Assembly: GCF_040741455.2 (NCBI RefSeq)
Contig: NZ_CP160328.2
Span: forward strand, 2,111,701-2,175,700
Source: Snodgrassella alvi
Lineage (GTDB): Bacteria; Pseudomonadota; Gammaproteobacteria; Burkholderiales; Neisseriaceae
Direction of reading: 5' to 3'
DNA length: 64,000 bases
A model generated the notes under the pieces. The model saw only the letters and a list, made by a program, of their open reading frames with translations, did no database searches and had not been told where the DNA came from. The position numbers were made by a program, and so were the translations under genes. Every line of letters begins with the position of its first letter. Within the stretch, counting starts at the first letter, position 1. This document shows positions 1 to 9,211 of this stretch, in pieces.

Positions 1-592
1 CGGTGGTTACGGGATAGTGCCCGGTTAAAGCCAGTTGTGCATATACGTCTGCTTGCGGCATTTGGTTTTGCCCTGTGACGGGTAACTCAATATCCAATGC
101 ATACGCGTTGCCGACACCGGTGCCATGGAGATGGCCGTCTGGCAGATGGATGTTGCAGGCTCTGTCTACGCGATATTCAGTGAGGCGGCTCAGATTACGG
201 GTGTCATACCAGGCATAAAAAAGTTCATTCATGCGGGCATCGGTAGCCGCCAGTACGCATGGTTGATCTGGCATCTGTGCAGCCACAGCGTCCAAACAAG
301 GTATACCAATCAGAGGTAGGTTGTTCGGCAAAGCTAAACCGGTTGCTACTCCCAGTCCGATGCGAAGACCGGTAAAAGCCCCCGGCCCTTGTGCATAGAC
401 TATGCCATTCAGGTCGGCTAGGGTTAGGTTTGCTGTTTCCAGCAGTTGCCGGATACGCGGTAATATCAGTTCAGACTGTTTTGCGCCCACTGCTTCGTAA
501 ATGCTGTGGGTATGTCCGTTGTGATGAAGGCCTAATGATAGGTAGCCGGTGCTGGTATCGATTACCAGCAGACGTGAATTGGTACTGATCAT
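1..592 (-). CDS. tsaB: TsaB, tRNA threonylcarbamoyladenosine biosynthesis protein (3' end outside window)
   Basis: The protein supports TsaD in forming N6-threonylcarbamoyladenosine at position 37 of ANN-decoding tRNAs in the cytoplasm. Reading from an ATG at 592, about 197 residues are visible. They start with the ASKHA-type strand RLLVIDTSTGYLS (residues 7-19) and contain the TsaB hallmark GPGAFTGLR at 69-77. The frame is open to the window edge, so the last part of a protein usually near 220-230 residues is missing. It is transcribed away from gluQ, with which it shares an intergenic region of about 240 bp. Identification is strong from the two motifs; no alternative family fits. Confidence 0.93.
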   Translation of the reverse strand, partial: MISTNSRLLVIDTSTGYLSLGLHHNGHTHSIYEAVGAKQSELILPRIRQLLETANLTLADLNGIVYAQGPGAFTGLRIGLGVATGLALPNNLPLIGIPCLDAVAAQMPDQPCVLAATDARMNELFYAWYDTRNLSRLTEYRVDRACNIHLPDGHLHGTGVGNAYALDIELPVTGQNQMPQADVYAQLALTGHYPVTT

Positions 593-830
593 GGTGTGTC
601 AGAATGTTTAGATGGGTGGATTATACCTTTTTATAGCTTTTTAAATGACCCTGATGTCTGAGTTTGCTGTATCCATTATGACCGGGGCAGGGCTAATAAA
701 TGCTATTATGGGGTAAATTTTAATAATTAATTGTTTATCTTGCAGAGTTTGCTGCTATGTGAATTGGGTGGTTTGTTCTTTTGCAAATAGAATGTCAAGT
801 TGCAGGTGATGTTCAGGATGGAAGCGGTTT

Positions 831-1733
831 GTGGCTGAGATGTATGTGGGGCGGTTTGCGCCCAGTCCGACTGGTTTATTGCATATTGGTTCGCTGCTGA
901 CGGCTGTGGCTTCGTATCTGGATGCACGCAGCCGGCAGGGACGTTGGCTGGTGCGTATGGAAGATTTAGATCCGCCGCGGGAAATGCACGGTGCGGCTGC
1001 TTCTATTTTGTCGACACTGGAGGCATTTTCGCTGTACTGGGATGGTGAGGTGGTGTATCAGAGCCGCCGCCATCATTTGTATGCGGCGGCATTGGATGCC
1101 TTGCGTGCACAGAATAGAGTCTATCCTTGTTTTTGTAGTCGTAAGACGGTGCAGGCTGAAGCACGGGGTATGGGTGTGGATGGTGTAATTTATGGTGGTA
1201 GATGTGCATTAAATGATGCAGCGATATCTGCAGTTGCGCATAAGCCTCCGGCATGGCGTTTACGCACAGATACAGCCATTATCGGTTTTCTGGATGCGGT
1301 ACAGGGCTGGCAGCAGCAGTGTCTGGCTAGTGATACGGGCGATTTTATTTTGTTGCGTGCGGATGGCTGCTGGGCTTATCAGCTGGCGGTGGTGGTCGAT
1401 GATGCAGCACAGGGTGTAAATCATGTGGTGCGTGGTCAGGATTTGCTGGTGTCGACGCCACGGCAGATTTATGTGCAGCAGTTGTTAGGTCTTGCTCAGC
1501 CTGAGTATGCTCATTTGCCGTTGTTAACAAATGCGCAGGGGCAGAAGTGGTCAAAGCAGACGCGGGCACCGGCACTGGATGTGCGTCGACGTGAGGATTT
1601 GTTACGGCAGGTTTTGCTTTATCTGGGGCTGCCGCTGGCGCCGCAAGTGGATAGTTTGGCGGATTTGCTGGAATGGGCGGTATTGCATTGGCGGCTAGAG
1701 CGTGTTCGGCCACACGCTATTGTGGCTGAATAG
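831..1733 (+). CDS. gluQ: Glutamyl-Q tRNA(Asp) synthetase
   Basis: This truncated GluRS paralogue attaches glutamate to the queuosine base of tRNA(Asp) rather than to a tRNA 3' end. At 300 residues it has the expected length and lacks the anticodon-binding half. Visible motifs are the ATP-site HIGS (residues 18-21), the zinc-binding set CFC with a distal YGGRC, and a KMSKS-like WSKQ near residue 244. The GTG at 831 is preferred because the purine-rich GGATGGAAG lies about 6 bases upstream; an in-frame ATG at 840 would start just before [11 protein letters not shown] and is the alternative. The cydDC genes follow 38 bp downstream on the same strand, so cotranscription is possible. Confidence 0.93.
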   Translation: MAEMYVGRFAPSPTGLLHIGSLLTAVASYLDARSRQGRWLVRMEDLDPPREMHGAAASILSTLEAFSLYWDGEVVYQSRRHHLYAAALDALRAQNRVYPCFCSRKTVQAEARGMGVDGVIYGGRCALNDAAISAVAHKPPAWRLRTDTAIIGFLDAVQGWQQQCLASDTGDFILLRADGCWAYQLAVVVDDAAQGVNHVVRGQDLLVSTPRQIYVQQLLGLAQPEYAHLPLLTNAQGQKWSKQTRAPALDVRRREDLLRQVLLYLGLPLAPQVDSLADLLEWAVLHWRLERVRPHAIVAE

Positions 1734-1771
1734 TTTTAGGTAAGGGATTTTAGATTAAAGGGAGAAGCAGG

Positions 1772-3475
1772 TTGGCTACACCAAATGTTCAAGCATTTTC
1801 TGCGCGTTTTTATCTGCGTATGTGGCAAAAGCGCCAGCGTCGGTCTTTCCGGCTGGCATGGATGCTGATGCTGACGGCAGCGGTATTAATTATCGTGCAA
1901 AGTGCTTTATTGGCCAATCTGTTTGCATTGTGGCTGGGTGGTGAGAATGTGATGGCGGTTCTCCGCCAGTTTCTGCCTTATTTGCTGGTGTGTTGGTTGC
2001 TGCGACCGTTGCTGAATTATTTTAAAGATCGGTTGGTGGCGCAAGCCAGTGCGTCTATCCGCATGCAGCTACGCAGCCAGTTGTTAAGCGCTTTGGCTTT
2101 TCTGGGGCCGGAACGCAGCCAATATGGCAGTGATGGCGCGCTGTCTTCCTTGGTGTTGGAGCAGGTGGATGCGCTAGATGGTTATTTTAGCCATTATGTG
2201 CTGCAACAGCAGTTGGCAGCACTGATGCCATTGCTGATTGTAGCGGCAACCTGTTTTTACAGTCCGTTTGCAGCGGCTTTATTGTTGCTGACAGCACCAT
2301 TGGTGCCGGTGTTTATGATTCTGCTAGGGCAGGCCGCTGCGCGGAAAAATCGGGCGCAATTGTCTGCGCTTGCTGCATTGAGCGGTCGGTTTCTGGATTT
2401 ATTGCGTGGTCTGCCGACGTTACGTCGGCTGGGGGCACAGCAGATTGCGCAGCAGGCAATTGATTCGGCTGCTCATTCCTACCGCAAGCGTACTATGGCG
2501 GTGCTGCGTCTGGCATTTCTGTCTACGGCGGTGTTGGAGTTGTTTGCTTCCTTGGCGATTGCACTGGTGGCGGTGTATCTGGGATTGGGGCTACTGGGTG
2601 TGTTGCCGTGGGCAAATGGTCAGGTGCCGGTACCTTATCAGGGGGCGTTGTTTATTTTACTGCTGGCTCCTGAATTTTATGCGCCGCTGCGCCAGCTAGG
2701 TGCGAATTATCATGATAAGGCCAAAGCGGAAGCGGCAGCAGAGGCATTAATCCCTTTGTTTGAAGTTACTGAAACGGTGACAGCGTCCACTGCTGAGGTG
2801 GATTTTGTATTGCAGAGTCCGCCTGAGCTACGAGGTGAATATCTAGTGGTTTACGGGCGAGATAAGCGGGTGAGGTTGCCTCAGTTTAGTTTCAGTGTAC
2901 AGGCTGGCGAGCGGGTGCTGCTGCGGGGCACCAGTGGTAGTGGTAAGTCGAGTCTGTTGCAGGCTTTGCTTGGATTTGCACCTTACTCCGGTATTTTACG
3001 GATTAATCAATATGATTATATCGATTTGAATCTGCCACTACTCAGACAATCGGTGGCTTATCTGGCGCAGTCGCCGCCGATTTTGCCGTTGTCGATTGCT
3101 GATAATTTGCGGCTGGCTAATGCCAGTGCTTCAGATGAGCAGTTGCGTGAAGTGTTGCAGCAGGTGGGTTTGTGGGTGCTGGTACAGAGGCTGCCGGCTC
3201 AGTTAAATACGCTATTGGGTGAGCGAGGCAAGGGATTGTCAGGTGGCCAGTTGCAACGTCTGGCTCTGGCACAGATGCTGCTGCGCAATTCCCCTTTGTG
3301 GCTGTTGGATGAGCCGACTGCACATTTGGATGCGCAAACAGCAGAAGAAATTATGCGGTTACTGGACAGACTCAGCTACGGCAAGACGGTGTTGCTAGTG
3401 AGCCATGATGTGAGTTATGCAGGTTGGACTGACCGAGAAATAATGCTGTCTTCTGAGCAGGAGCTGGTGCGATGA
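1772..3475 (+). CDS. cydD: CydD, thiol-reductant ABC exporter subunit
   Basis: CydD is one half of the heterodimeric inner-membrane ABC transporter CydDC, which exports cysteine or glutathione and is needed to assemble cytochrome bd. The 567-residue protein has an N-terminal six-helix membrane domain (residues about 1-340). A nucleotide-binding domain follows, with Walker A GTSGSGKSS near 387, signature LSGGQ near 489, and Walker B LLDEPT near 510. The start is a TTG preceded by GGGAGAAG; no nearby ATG fits. The stop overlaps the start of cydC by 4 bases (ATGA), which indicates translational coupling. The gene lies directly upstream of the cytochrome bd structural genes. Confidence 0.93.
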   Translation: MATPNVQAFSARFYLRMWQKRQRRSFRLAWMLMLTAAVLIIVQSALLANLFALWLGGENVMAVLRQFLPYLLVCWLLRPLLNYFKDRLVAQASASIRMQLRSQLLSALAFLGPERSQYGSDGALSSLVLEQVDALDGYFSHYVLQQQLAALMPLLIVAATCFYSPFAAALLLLTAPLVPVFMILLGQAAARKNRAQLSALAALSGRFLDLLRGLPTLRRLGAQQIAQQAIDSAAHSYRKRTMAVLRLAFLSTAVLELFASLAIALVAVYLGLGLLGVLPWANGQVPVPYQGALFILLLAPEFYAPLRQLGANYHDKAKAEAAAEALIPLFEVTETVTASTAEVDFVLQSPPELRGEYLVVYGRDKRVRLPQFSFSVQAGERVLLRGTSGSGKSSLLQALLGFAPYSGILRINQYDYIDLNLPLLRQSVAYLAQSPPILPLSIADNLRLANASASDEQLREVLQQVGLWVLVQRLPAQLNTLLGERGKGLSGGQLQRLALAQMLLRNSPLWLLDEPTAHLDAQTAEEIMRLLDRLSYGKTVLLVSHDVSYAGWTDREIMLSSEQELVR

Positions 3476-5130
3476 AACGTTATGATTTGTTGTGGTCGGG
3501 GCGGGAGCTGAAGTTATCGGGTCTTTTACGCAGCCGGCAGGGTGCGTGGATTCTGGCGTGGTTTCTAGGGCAGGCTACGGCAATTGCTGGTATTGCTCTG
3601 CTGGCTTTGTCCGGCTGGTTTATTACGGCGGCAGGGCTGGCAGGAATGGTGAGTCTGGCTACGGCTTATACCTTTAATTATTTTACGCCAGCAGGAGTTA
3701 TCCGCTTGCTGGCTATTTTACGTACGGCTGGACGCTATGGCGAGCGTCTGGGTTCGCACGATGCGGTACTGGGATTGCTGGCTGATTTGCGTAGTGGTCT
3801 GTTTGCGCGGTTGGCCGCTGCCAGACAGCAGCAAGTGAGCTCGCTTCAGCAGATGCATCGGTTATTAAGTGATATTGAACTCTTGAATAATTGGCCGCTA
3901 AATGTGGTGTTGCCATGGTTGTGGGCGTTTATGTTGTTGCTGGGTATTCTTGGTTTAACTCTGGTTGTAGCCGGTGGCGGGCTAACGCTGGCCCTGAGTA
4001 TTCCTTTGGTTCTGGCAACACTGGTAATTCCGGCACTGGCTGCTGGCTACGGGCAGAATTGGGGTCGTCGGCAAGCGATGCAGGCAGAAATTCGACGAAC
4101 TGCTTTACTGCAACCACTGGAGGCGCTAACCGCACTATTGCAATGGCAGCAATGGCCACGTTTTGCGACTGCTTTTTTTGCTAAGGATGGGAATTATATT
4201 GGCGCGCAGCTAAGTCAGCAGAGGCTGGCGGGTAAAGTGGTGCTGCTACAGCAGTTGTGTCTCGCAGCAGCGGCCGCGGTGCTATTGTGGCAGGGTAGTG
4301 CTTTGTTGAGTACGGGAAAGTTGTCTGTGGCGATGTTGCTAGCTTTGCTGCTGGCAATATTCGGCTTTGCTGAGCTGGTATTGGTGCTGGGAATGAATGT
4401 GATGACTTTTGGTTTGTGTCGCGCTGCCTGTACCCGTCTCAATGCGATTGTGCCCAGCGGTGTGCCGGTGTCTGAACCAAAAAAAGATTTACCTCTGCAA
4501 CTGCATTTGCAGGCAAGAAAATTGTGTGCGCGCTGGCCACAGGCACTGAATGGTGCTGACCATATTAGTTTCGATGTGAAAAACGGGGATATTTTATTGT
4601 TGCAAGGTGCCTCCGGTGCCGGTAAGTCTACTTTACTGGCGGTGCTGGCCGGAGAGCTGGAGGCAAATGATGGTGAGCTAAGCTGTAATGGTAGGCCGTT
4701 TGCGCATTGGCAATGGACAAGGCAGGTGGGATATCTGGCACAGCAGCTAGATATTTTTGATTTAACGCTGGCAGAGAATCTGCGGCTGGGCAAAGCGGAC
4801 GCGACTGATGAAGAGCTATGGGCGGTGCTGGCCAGTGTGGGGCTGATGGTGTGGGCTGAGCATCAGCCTAAGCAGCTGGATACGCCGCTGGGAGAATACG
4901 GTGCCGCAGTTTCAGGCGGGCAGGCGCGACGGATTGCACTGGCTCGATTGTTGCTGCGCCCTTATGTGCTGCTGATTCTGGATGAACCTTTTGCAGGTAT
5001 GGATGAAGATACGCAGTTTGCACTGGCTGCAATGCTTCAGCAACATCAGCAGCATGGCATTTTGGTTGTGGCCAGTCATCAAGCTAATCCATGGCCACAA
5101 GCACAGGTTTTGCAAGTGGGCACGAGTTAA
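3472..5130 (+). CDS. cydC: CydC, thiol-reductant ABC exporter subunit
   Basis: This is the second half-transporter of the CydDC exporter, with 552 residues. It has a membrane domain rich in Leu/Ala helices (residues 1-330). The ATPase domain carries Walker A GASGAGKST near 379, signature VSGGQ near 480, and Walker B LLILDEPF near 500. It overlaps cydD by 4 bases. A strong terminator at 5164 ends the pair, so cydAB downstream has its own promoter. Base composition matches cydD. The family assignment rests on the heterologous pair arrangement next to cydABX and on length; a general lipid or drug ABC exporter is unlikely here. Confidence 0.92.
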   Translation: MKRYDLLWSGRELKLSGLLRSRQGAWILAWFLGQATAIAGIALLALSGWFITAAGLAGMVSLATAYTFNYFTPAGVIRLLAILRTAGRYGERLGSHDAVLGLLADLRSGLFARLAAARQQQVSSLQQMHRLLSDIELLNNWPLNVVLPWLWAFMLLLGILGLTLVVAGGGLTLALSIPLVLATLVIPALAAGYGQNWGRRQAMQAEIRRTALLQPLEALTALLQWQQWPRFATAFFAKDGNYIGAQLSQQRLAGKVVLLQQLCLAAAAAVLLWQGSALLSTGKLSVAMLLALLLAIFGFAELVLVLGMNVMTFGLCRAACTRLNAIVPSGVPVSEPKKDLPLQLHLQARKLCARWPQALNGADHISFDVKNGDILLLQGASGAGKSTLLAVLAGELEANDGELSCNGRPFAHWQWTRQVGYLAQQLDIFDLTLAENLRLGKADATDEELWAVLASVGLMVWAEHQPKQLDTPLGEYGAAVSGGQARRIALARLLLRPYVLLILDEPFAGMDEDTQFALAAMLQQHQQHGILVVASHQANPWPQAQVLQVGTS

Positions 5131-5163
5131 GCGGTATGTCTTTGTTGCAGTATGCGTATTGAT

Positions 5164-5190
5164 ACAGCCACATTGTGGCTGTTTTTATTT
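5164..5190 (+). terminator. Rho-independent terminator after cydDC
   Basis: A perfect 8-bp stem ACAGCCAC/GTGGCTGT with an ATT loop is followed by TTTTATTTT. It separates cydDC transcription from the cydABX promoter region. Confidence 0.85.
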
Positions 5191-5208
5191 TGAAAAGAAA
5201 CACGTTGT

Positions 5209-5257
5209 TTGATTTAAATCAAGTTAATGCTGTGCAGATAATAAATATTGATAAATC
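5209..5257 (+). promoter_or_regulatory. FNR/ANR-type site and candidate cydABX promoter
   Basis: TTGATTTAAATCAA at 5209-5222 is an exact match to the FNR consensus TTGAT-N4-ATCAA. An A+T hexamer (ATAAAT, 5241-5246) lies where the -10 box would sit if the site is centred near -41.5, as in class II FNR-activated promoters. That predicts a start near 5253-5257 and a leader of about 270 bases before cydA. Low-oxygen activation of cytochrome bd genes by FNR-family regulators is well known; the exact start site is inferred. The rest of the 400-bp gap is AT-rich without a gene. Confidence 0.7.
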
Positions 5258-5529
5258 CATTGTTTTATAATTTATACTTATATGTGTATAAATTTTTTAA
5301 GTTGTAGAGTAAGTATTTTTTAATTATGTGTGATATCTTTTCGGTAATTTATAATCAAACTTTACAATTTTAAATTTATTCTAATTATAAGTATTTGAAA
5401 AATTTTATGTTAAGTTTCATATTCTCGATTTGAATAGTATTATTTTATCTATGTAATTGGAATATATGTACTATTCGGGCTGTGATTTTACTGAATAAAA
5501 TTTAATTAATCAAAACAAGGAACAAGGCT

Positions 5530-7074
5530 ATGGATTTGGTGGAGCTGTCTCGGCTGCAGTTTGCTCTAGTCGCGCTTTATCATTTTTTGTTTGTGCCGCT
5601 GACAATTGGGATGACATGGATTCTGGTCATTATGGAATCAGTATATGTGCTAACCGGCAAGCAAATTTATAAGGATATGACGCGTTTCTGGGGTAAATTA
5701 TTCGGTATCAATTTCGCACTTGGGGTGACTACCGGTATTACCATGGAATTTCAGTTTGGTACTAACTGGTCTTATTACTCACATTATGTGGGTGATATTT
5801 TTGGTGCCCCTCTGGCGATTGAAGGTCTGATGGCTTTCTTTCTTGAATCTACGTTTGTAGGTTTGTTCTTTTTTGCTTGGGATCGCTTGAGTCGTCCTGG
5901 CCATCTGCTGGTTACAGTGCTGATGGCGCTGGGTACCAATTTGTCTGCATTGTGGATTTTGGTAGCTAATGGTTGGATGCAGGATCCGGTGGGTGCGCAT
6001 TTCAATTTTGAATCTATGCGCATGGAAATGACCAGCTTTTCGGAAATCTTTCTGAACGAGGTGGCGCAAAATAAATTCGTGCATACTGTTTCCGCCGGTT
6101 ATGTGACTGGTGCAATTTTCGTGATGGCGATTTCTGCCTGGTATATGTTGAAGCGTCAGGATGTGGAATTTGCTAAGAAAAGTTTCCGTATCGCGGTGGG
6201 TTTTGGTGTGGCTTCGATTTTGTCGGTGATAGTGCTTGGTGATGAATCCGGCTATACGGTTGGTAAATCACAGCAAACCAAAATGGCTGCGCTAGAAGCC
6301 ATGTGGGAAACAGAACCGGCGCCAGCTTCTTTTAATTTAATTGCTCTGCCCAATGAAGATGCGATGAAAAATGATTTTACAGTCCGGATTCCATGGGCAA
6401 TGGGCTTGATTGGTACGCGCTCGCTGGATAAGCAAATTCCGGGAATTAAGGAAATCATTGTTGACAACATTGAGCGTATCCGTAACGGACGTGAAGCAGT
6501 AATTGCACTGGAAGCATTGCGTAAAAATCGTTCTGACGAGCTGGCTAAAGAAAACCTGAAAAAATATGGTGATGATTTAGGCTTTGGTTTACTGCTGAAA
6601 TCATATGTACCAGATGTGCGGCAGGCTACTGAAGCTGATATTGCACATGCGGCGCGGGAAACTATTCCGCGAGTGGCTCCGATGTTCTGGAGTTTCCGCA
6701 TTATGGTGCTGTGCGGATTTCTGATGCTGTTATTGATGGCAGTGGCATTTTATGCTTCGGTTAAAAATAATTTTGCTGAAAGGCGCTGGTTGCTGAAATG
6801 GACGTTCTGGAGTCTACCTCTGCCATGGCTGGCTTGTGAAGCAGGATGGTTTGTGGCCGAATATGGCCGCCAGCCATGGACGGTATACGGCGTGCTGCCC
6901 ACTAATCTGTCTGTATCTTCGTTAACTGCCGCCAACCTATGGGGTTCTATTTTCGGCTTTGTGACTTTGTACACGATACTGCTGATTGTGGAAGTTTATC
7001 TGATGGTACGGTTTTCGCGTCAGGGACCGGGCTCGCTGGGCACGGGTCGCTATGCCAATGAAGCAGAGCATTAG
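5530..7074 (+). CDS. cydA: CydA, cytochrome bd ubiquinol oxidase subunit I
   Basis: CydA binds hemes b558, b595 and d and oxidises quinol while reducing oxygen at the inner membrane. The 514-residue protein has the heme-ligand histidines at residue 18 (in LYHFLFVPLTIG) and near 184 (in KFVHTVSAGY), and a methionine near 392 (FRIMVLCG). The acidic pair in IEGLMAFFLEST is also present. A long hydrophilic segment, about residues 240-380, is the extended Q-loop found in the Escherichia coli bd-I type rather than the short-loop cyanide-insensitive type. ATG at 5530 follows AAGGAACAAGGC. It heads the cydABX operon. Confidence 0.96.
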   Translation: MDLVELSRLQFALVALYHFLFVPLTIGMTWILVIMESVYVLTGKQIYKDMTRFWGKLFGINFALGVTTGITMEFQFGTNWSYYSHYVGDIFGAPLAIEGLMAFFLESTFVGLFFFAWDRLSRPGHLLVTVLMALGTNLSALWILVANGWMQDPVGAHFNFESMRMEMTSFSEIFLNEVAQNKFVHTVSAGYVTGAIFVMAISAWYMLKRQDVEFAKKSFRIAVGFGVASILSVIVLGDESGYTVGKSQQTKMAALEAMWETEPAPASFNLIALPNEDAMKNDFTVRIPWAMGLIGTRSLDKQIPGIKEIIVDNIERIRNGREAVIALEALRKNRSDELAKENLKKYGDDLGFGLLLKSYVPDVRQATEADIAHAARETIPRVAPMFWSFRIMVLCGFLMLLLMAVAFYASVKNNFAERRWLLKWTFWSLPLPWLACEAGWFVAEYGRQPWTVYGVLPTNLSVSSLTAANLWGSIFGFVTLYTILLIVEVYLMVRFSRQGPGSLGTGRYANEAEH

Positions 7075-7083
7075 GAGTTGAGC

Positions 7084-8232
7084 ATGGAATTCTTGGATTA
7101 TCCGGTATTGAAATTCATCTGGTGGTTACTGCTGGGCGTGCTGCTGATCGGCTTTGCCATTATGGATGGGCAAGACATGGGGGTTGGTGCTTTGCTGCCG
7201 TTTGTGGGCAGAAACGATAATGAGCGCCGTGTGATTATTAATACGGTAGGCCCGCATTGGGATGGTAATCAGGTATGGTTTATTACTGGAGGTGGCGCGA
7301 TTTTTGCTGCTTGGCCTTATGCATATGCTACTGCTTTTTCCGGTTTTTACTGGGCCATGATGGCCGTATTGTGGGCGCTGTTTTTCCGGCCGGTGGGGTT
7401 TGATTACCGCAGTAAAATTAATAATCCGCTATGGCGCTCCAGCTGGGACTGGTTATTGTTTGTTGGCAGTTTTGTGCCGCCGCTGATTTTTGGTGTTGCT
7501 TTCGGCAATCTGCTTTTAGGGGTGCCTTTTCATTTTGATGATGATTTGCGCTCTTTCTACACCGGTAGTTTCTGGGGGCTGCTAAATCCATTTAGTCTGT
7601 TGTGCGGTGTGGTTTCAGCAGCAATGATGATTTTCCACGGTGCCATTTATCTGGCTTTACGTACGGAAGATGTGGTGAAAAAACGTGCCCTGCATGCAAG
7701 TACCATCGCCCTGATAGTAGTAGTGGTGACCTTTTCTTTGGCTGGTCTGTGGATTAATTTGGGTATCAAGGGCTACAGCATGGTAGCCGGTAGCTATCTA
7801 CCAGCCGCCGCACCCGACCCACTCCACAAACAGGTGGTCACCGCCACTGGTGCGTGGATGCAAAACTATCAGCAATATCCGCTGTTGCTGGTGATTCCGG
7901 TGCTGGCTTATCTGGGCTTTATTCTGGCTTGGCTGCTGGCCAAAAATGGTAAAGCATTCGCAGCGTTTTGGTCGTCTGCACTGGGTCTAGCTGGAGTGAT
8001 TGCTACTGCTGGTGTAGCTATGTTTCCATTTATCATGCCATCCAATACCGATTTGCGTTCGAGTTTAACAGTATGGGATGCTAGCTCCAGTGAATTTACT
8101 TTGAAAGTAATGCTGGTGGCTGCGATTATCTTTGTGCCGATTGTGCTGTTTTATACCAGCTGGTGCTACCGTGTGATGCGCGGTAAGGTAACCAGTGAGC
8201 ATATCCGCCGCAACGATCACAGCGCATATTGA
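7084..8232 (+). CDS. cydB: CydB, cytochrome bd ubiquinol oxidase subunit II
   Basis: CydB is the second membrane subunit of the bd oxidase, structurally related to CydA and needed for stable heme incorporation. The 382-residue protein opens with LDYPVLKFIWWLLLG and the family motif MDGQDMGVGALLPF, and has about eight or nine hydrophobic helices. The ATG at 7084 is preferred to the in-frame TTG at 7078 because AGGAG (7073-7077), overlapping the cydA stop, sits 6 bases before it. It is 9 bp from cydA and followed by cydX, so the three form one operon. Confidence 0.95.
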   Translation: MEFLDYPVLKFIWWLLLGVLLIGFAIMDGQDMGVGALLPFVGRNDNERRVIINTVGPHWDGNQVWFITGGGAIFAAWPYAYATAFSGFYWAMMAVLWALFFRPVGFDYRSKINNPLWRSSWDWLLFVGSFVPPLIFGVAFGNLLLGVPFHFDDDLRSFYTGSFWGLLNPFSLLCGVVSAAMMIFHGAIYLALRTEDVVKKRALHASTIALIVVVVTFSLAGLWINLGIKGYSMVAGSYLPAAAPDPLHKQVVTATGAWMQNYQQYPLLLVIPVLAYLGFILAWLLAKNGKAFAAFWSSALGLAGVIATAGVAMFPFIMPSNTDLRSSLTVWDASSSEFTLKVMLVAAIIFVPIVLFYTSWCYRVMRGKVTSEHIRRNDHSAY

Positions 8233-8290
8233 TAACGTAGTACCTGCCGGTACGCACCGGCAGGTTTGGCTAAACAGACGGGAGTATATT

Positions 8291-8413
8291 ATGTGGTATT
8301 TTGCTTGGTGTTTGGGCATTGGTTTTGCCATATTGCTGGGTGTAGTGAATGCATTATGGGGCGAATATCAGCAGGATAGAGATTCTTTAGAGCAGAACTC
8401 ATCAGAGTCATAA
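8291..8413 (+). CDS. cydX: CydX, small accessory subunit of cytochrome bd
   Basis: This 40-residue single-helix protein begins MWYFAWCLGIGFAILLG, the conserved CydX signature (MWYFxWxLG), followed by a short polar tail rich in Asp, Glu and Ser. CydX binds CydA and stabilises the oxidase hemes. ATG at 8291 is preceded by GGGAGTATATT. It lies 58 bp after cydB and is followed by a terminator at 8480, so it closes the operon. It is short enough to be missed by automated annotation. Confidence 0.92.
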   Translation: MWYFAWCLGIGFAILLGVVNALWGEYQQDRDSLEQNSSES

Positions 8414-8479
8414 GAAAATTTATGCAGAATCAGGCTGAGCGGAATAAGCTCAGGTAATCTGAACAGTTCCTTTGGTTTG

Positions 8480-8515
8480 CTGTATACCTATATAACGGGT
8501 ATACAGCTTTTTTTA
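8480..8515 (+). terminator. Rho-independent terminator after cydABX
   Basis: A 9-bp stem CTGTATACC/GGTATACAG closes a 9-base loop and is followed by CTTTTTTTATT. A second, weaker inverted repeat, CTGAGC/GCTCAG, lies about 40 bases upstream without a T tract. Confidence 0.88.
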
Positions 8516-8666
8516 TTGCTTACGCCGTATATTCATTGAGTGGTGCACGTATCTACACAGTTGCTACTTTTGTGGTAGATGTGGGTTGAAGAGATTAATT
8601 TTTCTGGAAATTTTTGCATTTTTATATTATTATGTTTGATGGATATTCTCTTCGGAAAGGACTCCG

Positions 8667-8948
8667 ATGAATAAATTGATACGTAATGGCTTGATGTTTT
8701 CTGTTTCCATGCTGCTGGCTATGAGCGCTGGCGCTAAGGATATTAAAATTGACGGCAACAATACTTCCTATGCACCGGAAGAAGTGCAGAAGCTGGCCAG
8801 CACCGCTGTAAAAATGGGTGTGAAAGAGCCTCTGAATATGAATTTGGCCGCTGGAAATCTAACAGTATCCGGCGCCAGCAGTACTAAATGTGTGATTAAA
8901 GTAGGCACAGGACAGACACCGCAGATTGCTGGTATCAGTTGCAAATAA
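8667..8948 (+). CDS. Small secreted protein of unknown function
   Basis: This 93-residue protein has a typical Sec signal peptide: K/R near the N-terminus, a hydrophobic stretch around residues 9-19, and a likely cut after AMSAGA near residue 23. The mature part is about 70 residues with two cysteines (in TKCVIK and GISCK) that could form one periplasmic disulfide. I do not recognise a family. ATG at 8667 follows GGAAAGGACTCCG, a good ribosome binding site. It is monocistronic, between the cydX terminator and its own terminator at 8981. The gene is likely real given the site, signal peptide and terminator. Confidence 0.75.
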   Translation: MNKLIRNGLMFSVSMLLAMSAGAKDIKIDGNNTSYAPEEVQKLASTAVKMGVKEPLNMNLAAGNLTVSGASSTKCVIKVGTGQTPQIAGISCK

Positions 8949-8980
8949 GCTGCTGATTCAAGCTTTTCCTGTAAAGAATG

Positions 8981-9016
8981 AAAAACAGGCCAATCGTTGG
9001 GATTGGCCTGTTTTTT
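8981..9016 (+). terminator. Rho-independent terminator
   Basis: A stem of about 10 bp, ACAGGCCAATC/GATTGGCCTGT, with loop GTTGG, is flanked by five A and six T. It follows the small secreted protein gene. Confidence 0.92.
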
Positions 9017-9211
9017 ACTGGCAATTTGACTCAGGGCGATGGTATAAGCGATTGATGCTCGATCGGTGTTGGGTCACCTAGTAGTAATGTGGTTTGTTAT
9101 CCACACGGGTGGAAGATATACTGTGGTTATCTGGCAGCAATACAGTATTTGGGTGTCTGATATATGATCAGTGAAACAGATTTTATGATTGAATAAATTA
9201 AGGGGAATGAT

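Noticed and set aside
4215-4793. 192-residue minus-strand open frame inside cydC
   Set aside because: It is a shadow of the ABC transporter gene in the opposite strand, with Ser/Pro/Cys-rich composition typical of antisense translation.
6252-6701. 149-residue minus-strand open frame inside cydA
   Set aside because: It is antisense to the Q-loop coding region and has no ribosome site.
9097-9105. Single TTATCCACA DnaA-box match
   Set aside because: One 9-mer in an otherwise ordinary spacer is expected by chance at this window size.
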